From Puccinia triticina (lineage: Eukaryota; Basidiomycota; Pucciniomycetes; Pucciniales; Pucciniaceae), in NCBI RefSeq assembly GCF_026914185.1, contig NC_070569.1, positions 868,001-932,000 of the forward strand: a stretch of 64,000 nt of DNA. Reading direction: 5' to 3'. Shown in pieces: positions 22,650 to 34,072 of the stretch. The notes under the pieces were generated by a model, which was not told the origin of the DNA, did no database searches, and saw only the letters and a program-made list of their open reading frames with translations. A program made the translations under genes and the position numbers. The first letter of the stretch is position 1, and every line of letters begins with the position of its first letter.

Positions 22650-24115
22650 GCGTTGGCGAGGCGCTCAAGAAGGCGCTGCCCGATAGCGACATGGGCGGCC
22701 GGACCCAAGGCTTCGTCGCTAACGTGTGTTTCTCTCTCACTCTCTTTTCTCCTGCGCCCCCAAACCACTGATCCACCATCACCCCACCGCCGTGTAGCGG
22801 CGGCTCTTGTTGTCCGCCTCAGACGCCTTCGGACGGGTCATGTACTCGTACAAGGACGTCAGCGAGCTGGCTGGCTACACCGCCCGGGTCTCCGAGCTCT
22901 TCGACACCATGAAAAGCATCAAGCGAGGCCAGTACGAGAAACACAAAGTCGGCTCCGCCAACACCGACGACTCCCAGCAAAGTCCGTCTTTCCACGACCC
23001 TTTCGGCTGACACACACTGACAACTATCCGGGGGGTTTGTCTTGTAGTGCTTCAGCAGCGCTGACAGGTGGTGGAGTCGGAGGACGAGATCATCTTTGAT
23101 TGGGTGCCGATCATCTCGCCCAACGGAGACGTGCTAGTGAAAAGTCTGAGTTTCCATGTGAAGCCGGGGGTGAGAGAGTTTGTTTGCGGAAAAGTGAGGG
23201 ATGGGGTAGAGAGAGAAGCTGACACTTGGAATGCTGCAGCAACACCTGTTGATAGTGGGCCCGAACGGGTGCGGGAAGTCGTCGCTGTTCCGGATCCTGG
23301 GCGGATTATGGCCGGTGTATGGGGGCGTGGTGACGAAGCCTGCGGCCTCGGAGTTCACCTACATCCCCCAGCGCCCGTACCTCTCCCTGGGCACCCTGCG
23401 CGACCAGCTCATCTATCCCGACTCGCGCGCAGACATGGCCGCCCGCGGCGTCTCCGACGACGACCTCCTCCGCATCCTCGCCATCGTCAACTTGGACACC
23501 ATCGTCCAGCGCGAGGGCGGCTGGGACGTTGTCCGGGAATGGCGAGATGCACTCAGCGGCGGCGATAAGCAGCGGCTCGCCATCTGCAGACTCTACTACC
23601 ATTCCCACAAGGTACTCCTTCCCTCTATTCCCGATGGCATGGGTTGCTTACTCTGCCCCACTCACATGTTGTTGTTAGTATGCTGTTCTCGACGAATGCA
23701 CGTCCGCGGTCACGCTCGATGTGGAGAAGATCATGTATGAACACGCCACCTCGCTCGGGATCACTCTGCTGACGGTGTCGCACCGTCCGTCGCTGTGGAA
23801 GTACCACAAGTTGGCCCCCTCTTCCCCCTCCCCTCCACCCGCCTCTCCGCTCATCTGTTTTTGCTTGGTAGGTATATCTTGCAGTACGACGGTGAGGGCG
23901 GGTAATGCTTCACCCAGCTGGACGCGGAGAAGCAGCTGGCCCTGCAGGAAGGAAAACAGATTGGTTCTGTCCCTACCCCGATGCCAGTCGATGATGGGGG
24001 TGTGTGTGCTGTGGACAGGCGTTGGAGCAGAAGCTGTTGGAGGTGCCCAAGCTGATGGCCCGGCTGGAGCAGCTTGAGGAGACCCGGCTCAAGAACCTCG
24101 AGGGCCCATTGAGCA
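22650..24115 (+). pseudogene. C-terminal half of a peroxisomal-type (ABCD/Pxa) ABC transporter
   Basis: Exons encode RTQGFVAN then [20 protein letters not shown] and [16 protein letters not shown] (end of the transmembrane domain). The nucleotide-binding domain follows: Walker [11 protein letters not shown]-loop [16 protein letters not shown], signature [17 protein letters not shown], Walker [17 protein letters not shown], and H-loop [14 protein letters not shown]. The tail [17 protein letters not shown] matches the family's coiled end. Family members import very-long-chain acyl-CoA into peroxisomes. The first four or five membrane helices are missing, and a TAA stops the frame at about 23910 (YDGEGG then stop, with [14 protein letters not shown] beyond). 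Introns use GTGTGT, GTGAGA and similar donors. GC content is far above that of neighbouring coding genes. The sequence lies wholly inside a TIR element, so it is read as a transduplicated fragment. Confidence 0.82.
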
Positions 24116-25068
24116 TAAGAAAAACACACAACTTCCTGTCGATCAGGAATCAACATTGCTTATTGATCCTTTTTTCCTTCAACGAAACTTTCTTTATTTC
24201 TTGCTTCTCTTTGTGATTTGTTTTTTTTTTATATATCAATCCCTTTTTTTATGTTTTTACAATGATATGCAATGCAGCTGTGGTACCCTGGTGGTACCAC
24301 ATTCTGCAATATTATCCGTGTTTTTGATCCGCTCTGCCCCCACGGAAAGCTGAGGTGCGTGGGTATCACGGCGAATTCACGGGGAGTCCACGGTTGAAGG
24401 ACCCGTGATCCACCCGTGGGCCCGACCTTCACGTCGGGATCACAGGGAATCCACGGGGATTCCACGCGGAGCCAAAAGCTGACGTGGAATCCACGGGTGA
24501 ACCCGTGATTCCCTGGACCAGGAGCCGCTGGTCCGACCTTGCGCGCGGCTACCACGTGGAGTCCTCGTGGATTCCGCGTGATTTCCCCGTGGATGGACTC
24601 CCCGGGTGTAGAGACACAAGTAATCTAAGAGCCAGTGTAGAGTATAGAAAGGATAAAAGTGGAAAATAAAAGCTTTGAAACAATTATTTTGAGCGGCGGG
24701 GTTTTGGTGTCGGTGGAGGAGGATAGTTGGGTGTTCGGGCCCGCTGTCTGAGGGCGCTGTTTGAATCCCTGACGGCATCCGCATCATCCTTGACTCGGAT
24801 TGGCCGTTTTTCTGGACCCTGACGAACAGTTTGTATTCAATACCAATTGATATCTTTCCATTGGTCGATCTGGTCAAAGCGGGGGTGGTGATGGTGGCTG
24901 GGTCTGCAGGATGACACACACACAAGTCTCGCCTCTCACGGCTCGAAAGGTTCGACGTGGAACCCACGAACGCCATGGAATTGTTCCCATTGGCTCCACC
25001 GGGCATCCAAGCAACGGCCGTGGATTCCCCATCTGTGGGAACCACGAGGATGCGCTGTTTTACACAGT

Positions 25069-25162
25069 TGTTGGCTCCACCGTGATTCTATCACAAGGAG
25101 ATCCCAGGAGGGTGCAGTTGTTGGCTCCACCGTGATTCTATCACGAGGAGATCCCAGGAGGG
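25069..25162. repeat. 46-bp tandem duplication in the right arm of the TIR element
   Basis: Two adjacent copies of a unit starting GTTGGCTCCACCGTGATTCT, with two single-base differences. Confidence 0.85.
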
Positions 25163-25314
25163 TGGAGCCGACTGGATATCACATCGTCACCACCCATTTT
25201 TGACGGGGTGGTGATGGCGACGTGGGGCGCAGTGAATTCCACGCGGTTTTCACGGAACCGGTGTCACGCGTCGTATCCACAATCTCGCTCGCCAGGAAGT
25301 ACCCCCGGCGTGTA

Positions 25315-26701
25315 GGGCCCTCCGAAGTGGGGGACTTTTTGTGAGATTAGGAAAAACTGAGAGTATTTTGATTTCTTGTTAGAGCATGGACGTGATTAAG
25401 GAGGAAGAAACACAAGGCAATTTGAGTGCTCTTACCTAAGAGCAAGGGTAATGGTGCTAGATGGATGTGAGAGAATTACGAGACACAAGTGAAAGTAGTC
25501 GAGGATGTGAGGGCAGTCAATGACTTTTGTTAAAGTGGTGGAAGTAAATTTTAAGAGAGTAATAAGCGGCAAGAGAGATAGCAACAAGTAGCTCAAGAAT
25601 GAAATCAAGAATTAAGGCACACAAGATTGTGTTGAAGTTTTTATGTAAGGATCAAAGTTTTAAAGGTGATCAAGAGTAGAAAGGACGGTAGGAAGATTGT
25701 AAGCGCGAGTCTGTTGATGAAAAAGATAAGCAAGGTGCTTGGAGCGGTGAAGCTTGGAAATGAGAAGGATGGGGATTGAGAGTTAGTTTTCTGCGAAGCA
25801 ATGACTCTCTTTTATAGGCACGAGTCGCTGTACTGACTAGCTCATAGCCCGACCAATTGGGCATCCCTTCTTGCTGAGGCAATCAGGGTTCAGGAAGATT
25901 TTGCGCCTCACCTGACCGGAAATGACCTATGAACACTGCATATAGCCAGTGAATGACTGGACTCGCGCATGCATGCGAGGCCAGTCGTCAAGTGAGCATG
26001 CGCGCTAAATTTTTCAAACCCCGCTCATTTCGACCCCGCTCCGACCCCGCTCGACTTACACATGTCTTCAAAAATTACAAGTCGCACCATCTCTTGCCAC
26101 ACCGCCCGTCCACTCCAAACCTGGCTTGACACTCCAAGCCCAGCACCAGTCGCGATCCATCCGGCAGTTCGCGACTGAACTCAGACTTGCCAACCTTGCG
26201 ATCTTCAACCCTTCAACAGCGTACTGCATCCACCGGCGTTTTGTTACGACTCTCGCCGCTTGTGCCTGCTCGTCAATACCGCCGCCTGGAGAACACGTGT
26301 CCACAAACTTGATTCATTCGTGCATTGGTATGTCTTACGTCCCCGCCCTTTCTTTACTGATCTCTCAACTAGGACTCTCATTGCTTGTGTCTGCTCATTA
26401 AGACCACCACCATCGCCGTTGCCGAGAGAAGACTTGACCAGAAGTCTGATTTGCTCTACTTCAAACGCACCTTTTTTCATTGGTATGTCTTGCTCTTCTC
26501 TGCCTCTCTCACCTGCCCCTTCCCCTTCCCCGCCCGCTCCCCCTTTTTTGGTGTGTAACCCCACCCCTCCCTTATTAACCTTTCAATCAACATACCATCC
26601 AACTACAGCTCATCCATACCCAACCCGTTGCAGTCTAAAAAATCAAGTTTCTTTCCGGCCGCGAACCCCTCATACCCGCCAGATTTATCAACTCAAACAG
26701 T
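25315..26701. other. Non-coding upstream region of the gene starting at 26702
   Basis: No confident gene. Pyrimidine-rich sequence at 26480-26700 (CTCATACCC, CCCGCCAG) is consistent with a 5' untranslated region or leader of the following gene. Confidence 0.4.
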
Positions 26702-26821
26702 ATGCAATCACAATCAGCTCAGTATTATCAAGGACAGCCTGGCCTGCAGCCGGCTCACCTCTCTGACCAAGGAGCCCAACCCAATCAAATCCCATCAGTA
26801 GCATATAACCCGCCAACCAAT
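26702..26821 (+). CDS. First 40 codons of an uncharacterised protein, split by the giant element
   Basis: ATG at 26702 begins MQSQSAQYYQGQPGLQPAHL and runs in frame to ...YNPPTN, the last codon being AAT (26819-26821). The next base is the first base of the 24,982-bp element. The protein continues at 51807 with DLQRHTLDRFPYHA after the second AAT. The segment is Gln/Pro/Tyr-rich and has no known domain. See the entry at 51807-54028. Confidence 0.8.
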
Positions 26822-26861
26822 CACCAGGGGAAATATGTTCCCACTCCCCAGGGAGTGCCAC
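26822..26861 (+). repeat. Left terminal inverted repeat of the giant element
   Basis: 40 bp; the inner 16 bp CACTCCCCAGGGAGTG is itself palindromic. It matches the inverted 51764-51803 except for one A/G. Confidence 0.93.
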
Positions 26862-28116
26862 ACCGTAACTTTTTTCCATAACTGTGCTGGAGCCCTTTAG
26901 CAAGTATAGGTTAAAGAATATTGATATAGTTGTGGAAATCAACCAGAAGTGGTCTGGAACTCATCTGGAAAGTCTTCTCATTACACAGAAAAATTTATTC
27001 AGAACTGATGCACAACATACCTTGAAGCCATCCAGAAGAGATCAATAAGTACCTCACAATTGAACTTGAACTAATCTGGTAATCCTTTAAAACTAATGTT
27101 GAAAATTCCCCCAGAACTCAAGGGAAGCTCAGTTGTAACTCAACTGGAACATATCAAAGATGTTTCCTAGAAGCAGAATTGAAATCATACGGAATTTTGT
27201 TTATTGCACCAGTTTACCATGGCATATATTCACTGAAAAGGATGTATTTTTTTCTTGCATTTCAGCAAGCCAGCCATCAATTTTCTCCTAGAAATAGTGA
27301 ACCTTAATGCTTTTTGATTAAGAGTGCCAACTAAACAATATAATTTTGCTTAAGTACAAATTCTTCATGAAATGCAAGCCATTGTTCATGGCATTGCCAC
27401 GTGATCAAGTTTTTGATCATTCCATTTTCTTGTTACATGGCCATTGATGCTCAGATTTCTGCATCAATAAACTCTGGTGAAAAAAGTGCCAAAAAGGCCA
27501 GATTGAAATTGATTACAGCTCTGAATGGCTTAAATAACGCCCAATCAAACTCCACGGTTAATATTTTGTCTCCAGGATTATAATGGCAGCATAAAATACA
27601 GCCAAGGAAGTGGGGGAGTTGTTTGGATTGTTTGTGAATTGTTATTTCATCCTCAATTGCAAAATGCAGTGAAAAATGCTTGTAATGTCTCAAATTGAAC
27701 AAGGGAGAGAAAGTCACAAAACTCATACATCAGTGAGCAAATTTCATCTCAACTTGAACCAATCCAAAGCTGCTTTACTGTTACAAAAGCTTAAGCACAC
27801 TACATGAGCACTTTGACTATTTTCAGTGTGCTATGATTCTGTCAGGAAAGAAACTCAACTGGTTACGCATGGACACTTACAATTCCACATTTATCCCAAC
27901 TGTTTGTTTGTTGCAAATTGAATTCTTCAATTGTTGAAATGCAGTATAACAAATTGATGTAGATCAATGCAATTTTTGGCCCAATCAAGAGGGATACTTG
28001 AATTTATTGAATATAGATCACTTCAAGAAATGGGGATGATGAAAATTTTGAAAATTAACAAACATAAACAACAATGTGGGAAAGCATAACTAATTGTAAA
28101 AACATTTGGAAAACAA
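26862..28116. other. AT-rich subterminal region of the giant element
   Basis: No gene supported. Recurrent short motifs occur: CATCTGGAAAG (26963), CCATCCAGAAG (27029), AACTAATCTGG (27070), AACTCAACTGGA (27138), AACTCAACTGG (27851). Confidence 0.5.
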
Positions 28117-29196
28117 CTAGTTCTTTTGTTTCTTGGGAGGAGCGTTTGCATTATCAATTTGATTCTGCAAACCACCAATGTCTAATTTTTTTTTGTATAG
28201 GCCATTGATATAGGCAGTAATCGCATGAGCCATCCTTCTGTTTATCTGACAGGAAAATCCAAGCCTGGTATACATGCCAGAGGGCAAACATCCAGGCAGA
28301 GTTTGATGGTGATAGTCTTGGGATCTGAATACACAGAGCGTCACACCAAGAGTTTTGTTCAAGTCTATACAGACTTGAAAATCGCGAAACGAGAACTGAC
28401 CAACCTCCATATCAAACAAATCATCCGCCGAGACTTGAGGATTATCTGGGTTTCTGGGGTTGAAGATCGGAATCCAACCAACAAGTGTCCAGTCGTTCAC
28501 ATCATTGTCGGTGTGCAGAATATTGTAAAAGTCAAACATCGTGAATGTCAGGAAAGAGGAGAAGTTGGCCGATGTGTAGGGTTCGCCATACTCTGTGTGA
28601 TTCATAGAGGGGTATTGATTGGTGATCAGGAGTTCTCGATTAGCTTCGTATACACCAGGTGCGAAGCTTCTCAATTTGTCGGAGATCCACTGTCCAGCTT
28701 CAAGGAGGCGAGCTTTCTGGTCCTCCGGGTCGAATTTGAGAAGTTTCATTTGCTTGCGCAAAAACTCGACAGAACAGAACCGTCCAAAATGTTCAGTGTT
28801 CTTTGAACATTTCCGCCAGCCATCGCCCCATAAAGATCCATGACGTTGGGGCCCGTTGGTGTTGATTTCGGCAACATAGTCAATCCGGCTTAGAAGATGC
28901 AGGACGAATTTCTCCCAACCTTTGTATTCGCTGGCCGCCATCGTGTCAAACGGATACCAAGCTGCCATGCAGAAGGGAGGGAGGTTGTTTGGTGCAACAA
29001 TGCAAACACCATGCGTCAGGGAGACGTATTCTTCCCGGATGGTTTTGTCGGACGTAATCTCTTCTTCAGGGCATGGATCAAATTGACGAGAGGGTGGCAC
29101 AGTGCGGTGGTGGATATTTGTGTGCTGGCCGGGGGTACAAATCAGCGCTTCTCTTTTTGCCTTGTCTCGAGCAAATCGCTTAGCATCCTTGCCCAT
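28117..29196 (-). CDS. Tet-like 2OG-Fe(II) oxygenase family protein
   Basis: A single exon of 359 codons starts MGKDAKRFARDKAK at 29196. The C-terminal half shows the double-stranded beta-helix signature: HTDND (iron-binding His and Asp, about residues 228-230), FSFRDFQVCIDL, then YHHQTLPG (distal His, about 296), and TRLGFSCQI with the 2-oxoglutarate-binding Arg (about 311). This matches the Tet-like oxygenases that are multicopy in rust fungi and related to the TET/JBP enzymes, which oxidise 5-methylcytosine in DNA. Fungal TET/JBP genes are known to be associated with transposons, especially KDZ elements. Here the gene is the leftmost cargo of the giant element, transcribed outward to the left. 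All predicted catalytic residues are present. DNA substrate and activity are inferred from family only. Confidence 0.75.
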   Translation of the reverse strand: MGKDAKRFARDKAKREALICTPGQHTNIHHRTVPPSRQFDPCPEEEITSDKTIREEYVSLTHGVCIVAPNNLPPFCMAAWYPFDTMAASEYKGWEKFVLHLLSRIDYVAEINTNGPQRHGSLWGDGWRKCSKNTEHFGRFCSVEFLRKQMKLLKFDPEDQKARLLEAGQWISDKLRSFAPGVYEANRELLITNQYPSMNHTEYGEPYTSANFSSFLTFTMFDFYNILHTDNDVNDWTLVGWIPIFNPRNPDNPQVSADDLFDMEVGQFSFRDFQVCIDLNKTLGVTLCVFRSQDYHHQTLPGCLPSGMYTRLGFSCQINRRMAHAITAYINGLYKKKLDIGGLQNQIDNANAPPKKQKN

Positions 29197-29343
29197 TTGC
29201 AAACGTTTACCAGGGCTACATGATCAAAATCACCGTTAAAATCAGCAATGAAACCCGGGACAATTCAATGTAGCAGTCAGATCAGCAATGATTCTCGTCT
29301 AAATGAGGTTGAGCATCTGCTGTGAGAATCGTATACCTGAGAA

Positions 29344-29421
29344 GGTGTGGTGTACTTGGGAGTAGCCGTGGCACGGATGATGTGCACGCCGACAGCACTA
29401 CTCCTTCGTAACACCAACACC
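29344..29421. repeat. Hairpin A between the oxygenase and Kelch genes
   Basis: Stem GGAGTA / TACTCC (29359-29364, 29399-29404) encloses the loop sequence GCCGTGGCACGGATGATGTG. Outer arms GGTGTGGTGTAC and GTAACACCAACACC can also pair. Confidence 0.6.
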
Positions 29422-29450
29422 TCCCAGGTCCAACCGTTTCCCCAAGAATC

Positions 29451-29515
29451 AGTGCATTGCAGAATTAGCCGTGGCACGGATGATATGCACGCCTACTGCA
29501 CTAATTCTGCGCAAC
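29451..29515. repeat. Hairpin B, paralogue of hairpin A with a different stem
   Basis: The loop is nearly the same (GCCGTGGCACGGATGATATG), but the stem is CAGAATTA / TAATTCTG (29460-29467, 29502-29509). Both sides of the stem changed while pairing was kept. Confidence 0.6.
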
Positions 29516-29563
29516 ACCAATTTTGGGGAAAGCAGAAAGAAGGAGCTGTGATGAAAGGTTAAC

Positions 29564-30785
29564 TTATGGTGGATCGTTCGTGGGGTACAGTTCAAGTGGC
29601 AGCACCACGATGGTATCGCGAAGAGCACCAAATACTAGCTGGGAATCTGACGATGTGGACAAACGGGATGTTTGGGAGCAGTCGAGGGTGTGGTATAGCA
29701 AAGGAGTAAGGGGCAGGCCAGGAGTCGTTGCGCTGCCACCAAGGACATAGATCGTTTTGTCCCATGCAGCTGTCAGTTGCGCAATCTTCAAAATATCCGC
29801 GCTTCCTTCCAAAGCAACCTCGTACCACAAATAACCTACATATGAGAAAAAAATGATATTCAGATGTGGGGCAGGGAAAAGTGGGACCGATAAAGGAGGA
29901 GAGCAACTTACTCAGGAGGTCCAAGGCCCAAACGTTGCGGAGGCTAGTGTTTTCGCCATCTACACCGCCGAATACAAACATTCTCTCGCCAAGTCGGAGT
30001 GCCGAATGATTTTGGCGTGGAGGGGGAAGAGATCCTGAACAAGAAATAGCCTTCCAGCTCTTGTGAGAAAAATCGTACTTCCATGTGTCATTGAAGACGT
30101 TGCGGCCACTGGAACCTCCGAAAACGAGCCACGCGCGATCATACACAATAGCTGAATGTCCTGTCCGCGCTGCTGGGTTACAAGGGGATGAAATCTCCTC
30201 CCACAGCACGTTGGAGGTCACTGGAGGGGATCATTTTAGAACAGAGAGATAATTGTCAGCTACAAGTTATCATAGGCCAGAAAGAGAGATGGACTTACGA
30301 TGGTCTAAGTCTATTCTCCACAGGCTGTCATGAACCAGGCGATTCATGTCCGTGCCAGCGTAGATGTAGAAAAAGCCTTCGAATATTGCTGCTGTCGATC
30401 CAAACCTGGCAGCTGGACAGGCTCCTGAGACCCTGTAGCGACTCCAGGAGCTGGTTGATAGTGAGAGGGAATAGAGCTGCGTATCTTGCTCAGCACGATC
30501 GGTATTGGTGATGCCAGCCCAGATAAATAGATGACCGTCTGCTGCGGCTAAGAGGGGATCGGATCGAGGAGTGGGGGCAGGACCTCGTGTGGCAACTACT
30601 TTAGCAGTCAAGTTTGGCTTTGAGGCGTCTGGATCGAAGCTGAAAGAGTACAGATCGCCTTGAAGGATGCCATCAAACGATCCGCCGAAGGAGAAGAGTA
30701 TTGGGGGATCGATCAGTGGAAAATAGACCGTTGAGCCGCATCGGGTCCGAGGCAGAGGGGGCTGTAGAGGAAACGATCTCGACAT
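29564..30785 (-). CDS. Kelch-repeat beta-propeller protein
   Basis: Three exons (30785-30299, 30220-29912, 29835-29564) join in frame with donors GTAAGT and acceptors CCAG and GTAG, giving about 355 residues. Kelch blades are evident: CGSTVYFPLIDPPILFSFGG, GDLYSFSFDP; ADGHLFIWAG, TQLYSLSLST; ARFGSTAAIFEGFFYIYAG; ARTGHSAIVYDRAWLVFGG, NDTWKYDFSHKSW; RQNHSALRLGERMFVFGG, NVWALDLLS; and WDKTIYVLGGS. Each has the diagnostic GG or AG followed by an aromatic pattern. About six blades would close a propeller, a scaffold for protein interactions. No BTB, F-box or other fused domain is seen. It ends about 370 bp before the oxygenase start on the same strand. No frame breaks are visible, so the cargo gene looks intact. 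Confidence 0.82.
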
Positions 30786-32377
30786 GATCTTTTGCCGGGT
30801 GGGATAGGAGTATACAAGGTAATTGTGCGACCAACGATCGGTGAAGCTGAGTGAGAGTGGAGCTGGGGCTTCGAGTCCACTTGGTCTAGATGAGCATGCT
30901 GTAATGGGGGAGATCGAGCGATTCGGGGGATCCTGCAGTGCGATCTATCGAGGAAACAATGGTTTGCTTGCAGGTGAGCTTTCCTGTTCAATAGCTGCTT
31001 CGTTTCTCTGCATCATGCAAGAGGTGATGGAACAGATGGTTGGATAGGACTTCAGCGCTGTGGGGGTGTGATCTGTGCTGGAGGATAAGATATACATGAG
31101 GAAAAGCTTACCATTGCAGCAGAACGATCACCAAGGCAGCTATCTTCTGTTCGCTCCATCAACAGTACGCCTGAGGTAAAGTCTAAGACTAGCTGAGCAA
31201 TCACTAGCTTCAGTCAATTGAAGAGGCAGCGAAAGAGAAGAGTGAACAGTTTTTAGCGAGATCGATGGGTATGTACGAGGTTGCTTACAAATGGCTACAG
31301 GTGATAATGAGCGTTCAAAGAGCGGGCTCGTGAGTCTTTCGGCTGGAGGGATTCTTCAAGAGATCGTTTGATTGTGAGGTTGCTGAGCCGGACACAGGCA
31401 GAAGAGGCTTTCGCTATCGGAAGGAGGATCGTGATGAGCAGCCGAGCATTTCAAATGATGGGCGCGCGAGGGGCAAGTTGTGACGTACATAAGCGATCAC
31501 ATTTCGAGGGCACAAATCGCACGAGTGTCTGCAAGAACTCTACATGATGAAAATGGACCAGCACTGATCATGTCAAATCAATAATAATAAACAACGGTCA
31601 AGAGGTTTGCAATAACAATACAAGCCCATGTCTGATGTCATTATGTGTAGTCAAATGTCAGTATGGGCCAATTCCACTTGGGAGAAAGAAGAGACGTGCT
31701 GCAGTAGGGGGGAAATATTTGAAAGGACATTGAGCGGTACAAATATGAAGCTGTCAAGATGTACATCGATCAATAGATTTCAAATCAATCAATGAGAAGT
31801 TGAAAGTTTGTGATGTGAAAGTTCATGACGTGTTCAGGCAGCACTTTTAGTAATGTAGCTGCAGTTTCATATTGAGGTAAAAATGCATGGGAGGAGGGTA
31901 TATGCTGAAGCTGGACAATCTGGACCTAAACTGATGGCTGCAATGTCATGTGTAAAAGTAAAACCTGTGACCTGATTTTTGGAAATCTCTGTCATGAGAG
32001 AAAGACAAATGTTGTGGTTGATGTGACCAATCTTCCTCTATTTATTGGGGAAAATTGGATCCAGAGTTTACTGGCAGCAAAATGAAGCTTGGAGATCTTT
32101 CAAGAAGCTGTAAATACGCCTGAAAAGATGTTTCAAATCAGAGATTAATTTGGAATATTTTAAATCACAGTGAGTCGAATGGGAGAATTAATACTCTCTG
32201 GATATTTTCCATTTTTTGGGGAAAAGAATTATTGGATCTGTATTCAGAATAGTAAATCAGATTTCCCCTCTCATAACAAAGTGGTAGCATGTGTAGGTAT
32301 TTATTCCATAAATTAAGTCTGGACATGTCTGCTGCTCGACATAATCAGGGATAGTGAAAACAAAAAACATCCCCCTC

Positions 32378-32393
32378 ATGTACGCGCGTACAT
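32378..32393. promoter_or_regulatory. 16-bp palindrome ATGTACGCGCGTACAT, copy 1
   Basis: Perfect palindrome, extended to 18 bp by flanking C and G. The context CCCCCT...GATGGGGACATC resembles that of copy 4. Function unknown. Confidence 0.7.
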
Positions 32394-34056
32394 GATGGGG
32401 ACATCGAAAGATGGAACAAGAGGACAGTCTGTAACTTGAGATCAGATCCAACTGTTGATGATCTACAACCATCTTTCTTTGGTCAAATTCAACGGGGAGT
32501 AATGGGAGGGGGTGAGTTTTGTGGGATTTAGCTGAGATGATCGGAGTTGTCAAAGTGGACCAACACAATGGTGACTTGTAAATGCATCAGGTGTAATAAA
32601 AGCAATGGCCGTTGCCTGCCAGGATCAACTTTACACACGGCCATCCAAGTTGCATCTTGCCGTGCCAGCACAACCATTGATGGAGTTTCTTGCCCACCAG
32701 TTCTAATTTGTAGTTTTCATGTATAACAAGATATACACTGCTCAAAACTTTGGTCAATTACTTCTTAGACACAACCATTCTGCATAGAAGTCATGGTAAT
32801 ATGATGAAGTTTAACGGTCTCCTGTGTCATCTACTGAAGTATTTTGAAGGCTAGGATTTATGCACAAAAATTGAGAATTTATAACACGTAAATCTGTGTG
32901 AGACACCCAGACTGGAGATCATTCTGCAATTATCCACCACACAAATTCCCTTTCCTGGAACTCTGGTCCTCACAAAAAATCAGGCTTTCCCCACTATAAC
33001 ATCCCAAAACATTAATGGGGTTCCACACACATTCTGGATTGCTATGTATCCACACGGGGTGGACGAGATGGAATGGGGAAAATACATGTAGGGGAAGAGT
33101 GGCTATCAATTGTAACCATTTAACACTTGAAAACCAATCAAATCATGGCTTTGTCCTGCTATAAATACTAGCTGAATTGATTTTTGTCATTTCCTTACTA
33201 TTCAGACCTGTGTAGCAGGAAAAGAATTACTGATGCCGTATCAATTTCCATAGCCAATCAGCCCTCACTAATGTGCTTTGTGGTTGATCTGCAACTGAAT
33301 GACTGGACCTGGCCATTTTAAATCAAGGAGACCAGTTGCAGTAAAGGGATCAATTGTCCCAGGAGAATGTACCGGCATCTTAACTATCCAGACATATCTC
33401 AAATTATGAAGTGATGATCTCCAAAAACAGGTGCCAGTCGGCCCCAGGATACTCACTGGTCTAATATTTCATGAGGTCTGTAATATCAACAAACTACCCA
33501 GGAATACAGGACACAACTACAAACTCCCGCAGAGTCCTGATTGGCATGTTAGATTAGACTCACACCCCCACTGCTGATAAGATTCTGATGTTGCTTTGTG
33601 ATTTGGTGGTCATCCAGATGTAAATGAATAAGTCTTTATGCTCAATTGTCTTGCCTGCGGCAATAATCCCAAGGAACGCCTCCCATAACAATTGTTTGTC
33701 AATTGAGGATAGTTGGGGCCTCCAGGCCAGGGAATCACGTCATATGAATGTTGAATGGCTATTTGTAAAGGAAAATCAACAGGACAAGAGAAACAGTTTA
33801 TTGGCAAAGAAACATAGGATATTGTATTTCTGTAACTCCCTGAGGGCCGAATGAGGGCTTTTTTTGTAGCTGTGTCTTGCATTTAGAGAAATGGTTCTCT
33901 GCAAGTTTAGGCATCAGGAAATTTGATTGAGATGGGCTTTTGGTAATGGGTTGCGGAAGTATCAATTTTAGCACATAGTATTGCACTGAAATTTGAAGTC
34001 CTTGTCCCAGGATATTTGGGTGATGGAAGGGGGATTTTGGGTGGAGGCGTACCACA

Positions 34057-34072
34057 ATGTACGCGCGTACAT
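34057..34072. promoter_or_regulatory. 16-bp palindrome ATGTACGCGCGTACAT, copy 2
   Basis: Perfect copy about 500 bp upstream of the gene at 34574. Confidence 0.7.

Larger units (their letters stand above)
22199..25312. mobile_element. TIR transposon with TA target sites that has captured an ABC transporter fragment
   Basis: The left end is CACGGCGGGGGTGCTTCCTG. The inverted right end is CACGCCGGGGGTACTTCCTG. Similarity continues for about 170 bp, including CTCCACCCTCCTGGGAT on both arms. TA lies on both outer sides (22197-22198, 25313-25314), as for Tc1/mariner-like elements. The 3114-bp interior holds no transposase. Instead it carries part of an ABC transporter gene with introns still present, plus hairpin-rich repeats (24340-24620) and a 46-bp direct duplication. 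Capture was therefore at DNA level, in the manner of Pack elements. Confidence 0.75.

Noticed and set aside
32257..32568. Short minus-strand ORF with HVRAYMRG, a phrase seen again at 33.9 kb and 47.0 kb
   Set aside because: The shared phrase is the translation of the 16-bp palindrome, not a protein motif.
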